From NCBI GenBank assembly GCA_003695135.1, contig RFIR01000143.1, positions 1 through 9,979 of the forward strand: 9,979 nucleotides of DNA, given 5' to 3'. Numbering within the stretch: position 1 is the first letter of the stretch; the number at the start of each line of letters is the position of its first letter. This document shows positions 5,120 to 9,979 of the stretch, one piece after another. The DNA is from Alphaproteobacteria bacterium (GTDB taxonomy: Bacteria; Pseudomonadota; Alphaproteobacteria; Rhodobacterales; Rhodobacteraceae). The position numbers and the translations under genes were made by a program. Below the pieces are notes generated by a model. The model did no database searches, had not been told where the DNA came from, and worked only from the letters and a program-made list of their open reading frames with translations.

Positions 5120-6331
5120 ATGACCGAGGCCTATATCTATGACGCCGTGCGCACCCCGCGCGGCAAGGGAAAGAAGGACGGCACGCTCCATGAGGTGTCG
5201 GCGCTGAGGCTTTCCGCCGAAGCCCTGAACGCCATCAAGGCGCGCAACGATCTCGATACCCGCATGATCGAGGACGTGATCTGGGGCAATGTCACCCAGA
5301 TCGGCGAGCAGGGCGCCTGCCTCGCCCGCTCCGCCGTGCTGATGAGCGATTTCGACGAGAGCGTCGCCGGCGTCTCCATCAACCGCTTCTGCGCCAGCGG
5401 GCTGGAGGCGGTGAACCTTGCCGCCAACCAGGTCAGGGGCGGGGCCGGCAACGCCTATGTGGCCGGCGGGGTGGAGAGCATGTCGCGCGTGCCGATGGGC
5501 TCGGATGGCGGCGCCATCGCCGCCGATCCCTCGCTGGCGATGAAGAGCTACTTCGTGCCCCAGGGCATCTCCTCGGACATCATCGCCACCAGATACGGCT
5601 TCTCGCGCGACGATGTCGACGCCTATGCGGTGGAGAGCCAGAAGCGCGCCGCCAGGGCCCGCGAGGAAGGCCGCTTCGCCAAGTCGCTGATCGCGGTGAA
5701 GGACATCAACGGGCTGACCATCCTCGATCATGACGAGCAGATCCGCCCCGATACCGACATGCAGAGCCTGGGCAGCCTCAAGCCCTCCTTCAAGGATATC
5801 GGCGAGGTGATGCCGGGCTTCGATGCCATCGCCATCATGAAGTATCCCGAGCTGGAGCGGATCAACCACGTCCATCATGCCGGCAATTCATCCGGCATCG
5901 CCGATGGCGCGGCGGCGGTGCTGATCGGCAACCGCGAATTCGGCGAGGCCGCCGGGCTGAAGCCGCGCGCGCGCATCCGCGCCACCGCCAAGATCGGCAC
6001 CGAGCCCACCATCATGCTGACCGGCCCGGTCCCGGTGACCGAGAAGATCCTGAAGCTTTCGGGCATGGAGATCGGCGATATCGACCTCTTCGAGGTCAAC
6101 GAGGCCTTCGCCTCGGTGGTGCTGCGCTTCATGCAGGCCTTCGATGTCGACCACGACAGGCTCAACGTCAATGGCGGCGCCATCGCCATGGGCCACCCGC
6201 TGGGCGCGACCGGCGCCATCATTCTCGGCACGCTGCTCGACGAGCTGGAGCGGCAGGACAAGCAGGTCGGGCTCGCCACGCTCTGCATCGGCTCGGGCAT
6301 GGGCGCAGCCACGATCATCGAAAGGGTCTGA
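5120..6331 (+). CDS. fadA: Acetyl-CoA acyltransferase (thiolase)
   Basis: A 403-residue thiolase starting MTEAYIYDAVRTPRGKG, the usual thiolase opening. It catalyses the last beta-oxidation step: 3-ketoacyl-CoA plus CoA gives acetyl-CoA and a shortened acyl-CoA. Catalytic residues are all present: nucleophile C91 in NRFCASGLEAVN, the NEAFA motif at 327-331, H359 in GGAIAMGHPLGATGA, and C389 in LCIGSGMGAA, where the usual second Gly after Cys-Ile-Gly is Ser. The HHAGNSSGIADGAA stretch also matches the family. A start at 5105 would add five residues but contradicts the Shine-Dalgarno position. Thiolase followed by the multifunctional enzyme is the fadI-fadJ order rather than the fadB-fadA order, so the symbol is class-level only. 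A biosynthetic acetyl-CoA acetyltransferase is possible from sequence alone, but the context argues for degradation. Confidence 0.95.
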   Translation: MTEAYIYDAVRTPRGKGKKDGTLHEVSALRLSAEALNAIKARNDLDTRMIEDVIWGNVTQIGEQGACLARSAVLMSDFDESVAGVSINRFCASGLEAVNLAANQVRGGAGNAYVAGGVESMSRVPMGSDGGAIAADPSLAMKSYFVPQGISSDIIATRYGFSRDDVDAYAVESQKRAARAREEGRFAKSLIAVKDINGLTILDHDEQIRPDTDMQSLGSLKPSFKDIGEVMPGFDAIAIMKYPELERINHVHHAGNSSGIADGAAAVLIGNREFGEAAGLKPRARIRATAKIGTEPTIMLTGPVPVTEKILKLSGMEIGDIDLFEVNEAFASVVLRFMQAFDVDHDRLNVNGGAIAMGHPLGATGAIILGTLLDELERQDKQVGLATLCIGSGMGAATIIERV

Positions 6332-6336
6332 GCCAG

Positions 6337-6798
6337 GTGCCGAAGATCGACATCGCCGCCATCGACTGGGCGGGCGGCTCCGGCTATCCCGCGCCCTTCG
6401 CCGCCCGCATCGGCGGGCGCTTTCGCAAGCGGCTGGGCAACGCCGGCGGGCTCGACCAGTTCGGGGTCAACCTGACCCGGCTGGAGCCCGGCGCGATGAG
6501 CGCGCTGCGCCACTGGCACGAAAGCGAGGACGAGTTCGTCTATGTGCTGGAGGGCGAGCTGGTGCTCATCGAGGATGAGGGCGAGACCCGCCTTGGCCCC
6601 GGCGATGCGGCCGCGTTCAGGGCCGGCATCGCCAACGGCCACCATCTGGTCAACCGCTCCAACGCCCCGGCGCTGTATCTGGAGATCGGCACCCGTGCCG
6701 CCGACGAACGCGCGCATTACCCCGATGACGATCTGGCCGTGGTCAAGGAAGGCGGCCGCTACCGCTTCACCCGCAAGGACGGAACCCCGCCGGGCTGA
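6337..6798 (+). CDS. Small cupin-domain protein
   Basis: A 153-residue single-domain cupin with a GTG start 5 nt after the thiolase stop; GAAAGGG at 6320-6326 is a plausible Shine-Dalgarno, and the next ATG would remove a third of the protein. Cupin motif 1 spans about 52-73, with metal-ligand candidates H59, H61 (R-H-W-H) and E66 before VYVLEG. Motif 2 spans 89-106 (GDAAAFRAGIANGHHLVN), giving H102 or H103 as the fourth ligand. The proline usual in motif 2 is R95. Small cupins bind Fe, Mn or Zn and may be isomerases, dioxygenases or sugar/acyl-binding proteins; no reaction can be assigned. Tight spacing to the thiolase and 24 nt to fadJ show it is translated as part of the beta-oxidation operon, where it might process or sense an intermediate. 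Confidence 0.9.
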   Translation: MPKIDIAAIDWAGGSGYPAPFAARIGGRFRKRLGNAGGLDQFGVNLTRLEPGAMSALRHWHESEDEFVYVLEGELVLIEDEGETRLGPGDAAAFRAGIANGHHLVNRSNAPALYLEIGTRAADERAHYPDDDLAVVKEGGRYRFTRKDGTPPG

Positions 6799-6822
6799 GG
6801 CGGCGGGAGGAAAGGACGAGAC

Positions 6823-9039
6823 ATGAGCATTTTCACCACCACCACCGATGCAGACGGCATCGCCACCATCAGCTGGGACCTGCCCGGCCGGTCGATGAAT
6901 GTGATGACGGCCGAGGGCGTCGAGGAGCTGGAGGCCGCCATCGACGCCTGCATTGCCGACGATGCGGTCAAGGGCATCATCCTGACCTCGGCCAAGCCCG
7001 ACTTTGCCGGCGGGGCCGATCTCAACATGCTCGCGCGCATCCGCGACATGGCCGGCGCCGATCCCGCCCCGCAGCTTTTCGAATTCACCATGCGCATGCA
7101 CCGGATGATGCGCAAGCTGGAGCTTGGCGGCATCGACCCCAAGACGCTGGGCAAGACCGCCAGGGGCGGCAAGCCGGCGGTCTGGGCCTCGCCGGGCACC
7201 GCGGCCGGCATCGGCTTCGAGCTCGGCCTGTGCTGCCATCACCGCATCGTGGCCGACAACCCCAAGGCCAAGATCGGACTGCCGGAGATCCTGGTGGGCC
7301 TGTTTCCGGGCGGCGGCGGCACCACGCGGCTGGTGCGCATGCTGGGCGCGATGGCCGCCGCACCCTTCCTGCTGGAGGGCAAGCTTCTCGGCCCGGACAA
7401 GGCGAAGGCCGCCGGTCTGATCGACGAGGTGGTCCCAGCAGACCAGCTGCTCGCCCGCGCCAAGGCGTGGCTTCTGGAGGCCAGGCCCGAGGACAGCCTG
7501 CAGCCGTGGGATCGCAAGGGCTACAAGATGCCCGGCGGCACGCCCTATCACCCGGCGGGCTTCCAGACCTTCGTCGGTGCGGCGGTGATGGTCCATGCGC
7601 GCACCCATGGCGTCTACCCGGCCGCCAAGGCGCTGCTCTCGGCGGTCTATGAGGGCGCACTGGTGCCCTTCGACACCGCGCTCAAGATCGAGGCGCGCTG
7701 GTTCACCCATCTTCTGATGAACCCGTCCTCGGCGGCGATGATCCGCTCGCTCTTCCTCAACAAGGAGGCGCTGGAAAAGGGTGCCGTCCGCCCCGCCGAC
7801 GTGCCCGACCAGTCGGTGAAGAAGCTCGGCGTGCTGGGCGCGGGCATGATGGGCGCGGGCATCGCCTATGTCGCGGCCATGGCCGGCATCGAGGTGGTGC
7901 TGATGGACCGCGATCAGGAAAGCGCCGACAGGGGGCTGGCGACGATCACCGGCCTGCTCGATGACAGCGTGAAGAAGAAGCGCATCGACGAGGAGAAGAA
8001 GGCCGCGATACTCGGACGGCTCACCGCCACCCCCGATTACGCCGCGCTGAAGGGCGCCGATCTGGTGATCGAGGCGGTGTTCGAGGATGTCGGCGTCAAG
8101 GCCGATGTGACGAAGAAGGCCGAGGCCCAGCTCGGGCCGGACGCGATCTTTGCCACCAACACCTCCACCCTGCCGATCACCCAGCTGGCCGAGGCGAGCG
8201 TGCGGCCGGAGAATTTCATCGGCATCCACTTCTTCTCGCCCGTCCACCGCATGATGCTGGTGGAGATCATCAAGGGCAAGAAGACCGGCCCGGTGGCGGT
8301 GGCCAAGGCGCTCGATTTCGTGCGCCAGATCCGCAAGACGCCGATCGTGGTCAACGACGCGCGCTTCTTCTACGCCAATCGCTGCATCATCCCCTACATC
8401 AACGAGGCGGTGCGCATGGTCCGCGAGGGGGTGGAGCCGGCGCTGATCGAGAATGCCGCCAAGCTGCTCGGCTTCCCGCTGGGACCCTTGCAGCTCAATG
8501 ACGAGACCTCCATCGATCTCGGCGTCAAGATCGCCAAGGCGACCAAGGCGGCACTCGGCGAGGCTTACGACAATGACGAGGCCGACGAGGTTCTGTTCAC
8601 GCTCTTCGAGGCCGGCCGGCTGGGCCGCAAGGCCAAGGCGGGCTTCTACGACTATGACGAGAAGGGCAAGCGCACCCGCCTCTGGCCCGGCCTGCGCGAG
8701 CACTGGCCCAATGCCGAGCCGCAGCCCGATGTCGAGGAGGTGAAGAACCGCCTGGCCATGGCCCAGACGCTGGAGGCGGTGCGCGCGCTGGAACAGGGCG
8801 TGCTGGAGGACATCCGCGAGGGCGATGTCGGCGCCATCCTCGGCTGGGGCTACATGCCGTGGTCGGGCGGGCCGTTTTCATGGCTCGACATGCTGGGCGC
8901 GAAAAAGGCGGTCGCGATCTGCGAGGAACTGGCCGCAAAGCACGGGTCCCGCTTCGAGCCCCCTGCCCTGCTGCGCGATCTGGCCGCGAAGGGCGAGAGC
9001 TTCTACGGCCGCTTCGGCGCGGAACAGAAGGCGGCCTGA
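6823..9039 (+). CDS. fadJ: Multifunctional enoyl-CoA hydratase / 3-hydroxyacyl-CoA dehydrogenase (FadB/FadJ type)
   Basis: A 738-residue fusion enzyme, close to E. coli FadB (729) and FadJ (714). The N-terminal crotonase domain (about 1-190) has the two hydratase glutamates, E133 in G-I-G-F-E-L and E155 in IGLPEILVGLFPGGGG. The NAD-binding domain (about 333-510) has GAGMMGAG at 339-346 and the His-Glu dyad H469 (IHFFSPVH) and E481, spaced 12 apart as in FadB. Two C-terminal dehydrogenase domains follow (about 512-608 and 640-725). It hydrates 2-enoyl-CoA and oxidises the L-3-hydroxyacyl-CoA with NAD, feeding the thiolase encoded nearby. The region before E133 (LELGGIDPKTLGKTARGGKP) looks longer than in E. 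coli, and the oxyanion loop reads S-P-G-T-A-A-G-I-G. Shine-Dalgarno GGGAGG/AAAGGA at 6805-6816. Last gene of the operon. Confidence 0.96.
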   Translation: MSIFTTTTDADGIATISWDLPGRSMNVMTAEGVEELEAAIDACIADDAVKGIILTSAKPDFAGGADLNMLARIRDMAGADPAPQLFEFTMRMHRMMRKLELGGIDPKTLGKTARGGKPAVWASPGTAAGIGFELGLCCHHRIVADNPKAKIGLPEILVGLFPGGGGTTRLVRMLGAMAAAPFLLEGKLLGPDKAKAAGLIDEVVPADQLLARAKAWLLEARPEDSLQPWDRKGYKMPGGTPYHPAGFQTFVGAAVMVHARTHGVYPAAKALLSAVYEGALVPFDTALKIEARWFTHLLMNPSSAAMIRSLFLNKEALEKGAVRPADVPDQSVKKLGVLGAGMMGAGIAYVAAMAGIEVVLMDRDQESADRGLATITGLLDDSVKKKRIDEEKKAAILGRLTATPDYAALKGADLVIEAVFEDVGVKADVTKKAEAQLGPDAIFATNTSTLPITQLAEASVRPENFIGIHFFSPVHRMMLVEIIKGKKTGPVAVAKALDFVRQIRKTPIVVNDARFFYANRCIIPYINEAVRMVREGVEPALIENAAKLLGFPLGPLQLNDETSIDLGVKIAKATKAALGEAYDNDEADEVLFTLFEAGRLGRKAKAGFYDYDEKGKRTRLWPGLREHWPNAEPQPDVEEVKNRLAMAQTLEAVRALEQGVLEDIREGDVGAILGWGYMPWSGGPFSWLDMLGAKKAVAICEELAAKHGSRFEPPALLRDLAAKGESFYGRFGAEQKAA

Positions 9040-9065
9040 GCCGCACCGCCGCCAGTCGTGACACC

Positions 9066-9093
9066 GATCCGGCGCCGCAACCGGCGCCGGATC
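9066..9093 (+). terminator. Terminator hairpin of the beta-oxidation operon
   Basis: GATCCGGCGCCG (9066-9077) and CGGCGCCGGATC (9082-9093) form a perfect 12-bp stem with the 4-nt loop CAAC, starting 27 nt after the fadJ stop. It is the strongest hairpin seen in the window. The U-tract is poor (ACGCATTTATG), so termination may be incomplete or Rho-assisted. The position makes it the natural end of the transcript. Confidence 0.75.
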
Positions 9094-9176
9094 ACGCATT
9101 TATGAACGCCCGCGCAACCGGAGGCGGTGCGGATCGTCCGCCACACCTGCCCGCGCGGTCAATAATCGGTTAACCT

Positions 9177-9219
9177 GCTCGCGCCGGGCGCCGCGGCTTG
9201 GCAATGGGTCAGCGCGAGC
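9177..9219. repeat. Inverted repeat of unknown role
   Basis: GCTCGCGC (9177-9184) and GCGCGAGC (9212-9219) are perfect inverted 8-mers around 27 nt of GC-rich sequence. They could form an RNA or DNA hairpin. There is no U-tract. It lies between the operon terminator and the change in base composition. Confidence 0.35.
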
Positions 9220-9439
9220 CTCCCGGCCATTGATGGGTGGGGTTGGTGATGAATTCACGTATTCCCTGCGGTCATGTGGCTGAACCGTTCTGGTCCACGC
9301 CGCCTCATGCCCTGTACCATAGCACCTACACAGATGTGCGCCCAATTCCAGTCGATCCAATCTCGGCTGTCTCCCTGTGTCATTTGCCGTCAGTCACGGA
9401 GTGAGCCAGCATGGCATCGGCCTTCGTACGAACGCTAAT

Positions 9440-9447
9440 GGAGAGAG
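9440..9447 (+). promoter_or_regulatory. Ribosome binding site of the AT-rich gene
   Basis: GGAGAGAG lies just upstream of the ATG at 9451 (GGAG core with a 7-nt spacer). An in-frame TAA at 9436-9438 rules out any earlier start, so site and start codon support each other. Confidence 0.7.
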
Positions 9448-9450
9448 AAA

Positions 9451-9979
9451 ATGAGTTCAATCGACCTGAGTCTGAACCAGTTTCTGTTCAACACGAACCT
9501 GGATTACAGCGAATACCTGAATTGTCTGAAAACGGCAGCGGCCGTTGAAGTAACATATTTAAACAATAAAGTAAATAAGAATACAACTGAAATAGCATTC
9601 AAGGACAGCCAAGGTAAGGTTACAGATTGTCTTTTCTATTTCCCAGGAAACCTATTTAACCTCAACAAAGATCAACCTGTTCAGCTTACACCCGGCCCTG
9701 GTGGCAGCCCCCCACCCTCGCCAGGCAGCAACTCTATTGATTTATCGAGTTTGGCGGCCGCATCTCAAGTGACATCATTTTTCTACAAGAAAATGGACAG
9801 TAGTGGGAAAGTGCTCGATGTCTATGAAGTTACCGGTCTTTCCCCCGTCAGCCCCGCAACGATCATATCAATCCTGACTGATATAGCCAAACGACTCAAA
9901 TATGATTCAGCAGCATGGTCGAGAACAGCTCATCGGTTGAACATCCGGTCCTTCGTCGGATGGCCTTTGCCTGTGCCCA
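9451..9979 (+). CDS. Unrecognised AT-rich gene with internal duplication, 3' end missing
   Basis: An open frame of 176 codons that leaves the window without a stop, starting MSSIDLSLNQFLFNTNLDYS. I do not recognise the family. There is no signal peptide or membrane segment in the visible part. Two related units are apparent. The first has SIDLS at 3-7, AAAVEVT at 29-35 and KDSQGKVTD at 51-59. The second has SIDLS at 95-99, AAASQVT at 102-108 and MDSSGKVLD at 115-123. A Gly/Pro/Ser linker (79-93, LTPGPGGSPPPSPGS) separates them. After the second unit come a helix-like stretch (135-150) and W-S-R-T-A-H-R-L-N-I-R. G+C at 9541-9660 is only 39 of 120 bases, and codons such as ATA, TTA and AAT are frequent, unlike the neighbouring operon. 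This points to horizontal acquisition. The Shine-Dalgarno and the in-frame upstream stop make the start well supported; function is unknown. Confidence 0.8.
   Translation, partial: MSSIDLSLNQFLFNTNLDYSEYLNCLKTAAAVEVTYLNNKVNKNTTEIAFKDSQGKVTDCLFYFPGNLFNLNKDQPVQLTPGPGGSPPPSPGSNSIDLSSLAAASQVTSFFYKKMDSSGKVLDVYEVTGLSPVSPATIISILTDIAKRLKYDSAAWSRTAHRLNIRSFVGWPLPVP

Larger units (their letters stand above)
9040..9450. other. 411-nt intergenic region between the operon and the AT-rich gene
   Basis: Holds the operon terminator (9066-9093), a second hairpin (9177-9219), a GGTTAACC palindrome (9168-9175) and an AATAAT at 9161-9166 without a -35 partner. From about 9240 the composition becomes more balanced, as a transition to the AT-rich gene. 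A 51-codon frame at 9249-9404 has no good Shine-Dalgarno and no recognised product. I see no RNA gene and no clear promoter for the next gene. Confidence 0.5.

Noticed and set aside
5875..8703. 942-codon open frame on the minus strand
   Set aside because: It is antisense to thiolase, cupin and fadJ, spans their boundaries, and has the same His/Gly/Arg/Ala-rich artefact composition. No Shine-Dalgarno or domain is seen.
9100..9360. 86-codon minus-strand frame downstream of fadJ
   Set aside because: No Shine-Dalgarno or domain; Arg-rich random-looking composition across the composition boundary.
9249..9404. 51-codon plus-strand frame after the operon terminator
   Set aside because: No convincing Shine-Dalgarno, no recognisable product, and its length is unremarkable for the region.
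9384..9412. Possible promoter TTGCCG - 17 bp - CAGCAT before the AT-rich gene
   Set aside because: The -10 matches only 3 of 6 positions, so it is not distinguishable from chance.
1..9979. CRISPR array, tRNA, rRNA, insertion sequence or phage genes
   Set aside because: No regularly spaced repeats, cloverleaf, transposase or integrase frame, or terminal inverted repeats with target duplication were seen on either strand.

Overview
The window is high-GC DNA (roughly two thirds G+C by eye until the last 500 bases) with the layout and protein types of an alphaproteobacterium, most likely a member of the Rhodobacterales. This assignment rests on the protein families, the codon use and the intergenic sequence style, not on a database search.

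Left edge (1-777): the 5' part of a PaaI-type hotdog thioesterase gene on the minus strand, cut by the window edge, diverges from a MerR-family regulator gene on the plus strand. The regulator has a convincing sigma-70-type promoter.

Centre (982-9039): seven plus-strand genes form a beta-oxidation cluster. They encode a 592-residue acyl-CoA dehydrogenase with an extra C-terminal domain (DmdC/AcdA type), a 74-residue protein with a ribbon-helix-helix-like pattern, a second acyl-CoA dehydrogenase of the long-chain (LCAD) type, a glutathione S-transferase-like protein, a thiolase, a small cupin, and a 738-residue FadB/FadJ-type enoyl-CoA hydratase/3-hydroxyacyl-CoA dehydrogenase. Most junctions are tight: an ATGA overlap, a stop codon inside a Shine-Dalgarno sequence, and gaps of 5 and 24 nt. 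A 279-nt gap before the GST gene could hold an attenuator or a second transcription start. Together these genes encode every core step of the fatty acyl-CoA spiral: dehydrogenation, hydration, second dehydrogenation and thiolysis. The MerR protein is the obvious candidate regulator. A perfect 12-bp hairpin at 9066-9093 ends the cluster.

Right edge (9040-9979): after the hairpin comes about 350 nt with no convincing gene. An open, AT-rich reading frame then runs off the window (9451 onward). It encodes an unrecognised protein with an internal duplication (SIDLS...GKV-D) split by a Gly/Pro/Ser linker. Its base composition differs sharply from the beta-oxidation genes, which suggests horizontally acquired DNA. 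This gene and the ribbon-helix-helix-like small protein are the least explained items in the window. The very long minus-strand frames opposite the beta-oxidation genes are antisense artefacts of high GC and are not annotated.
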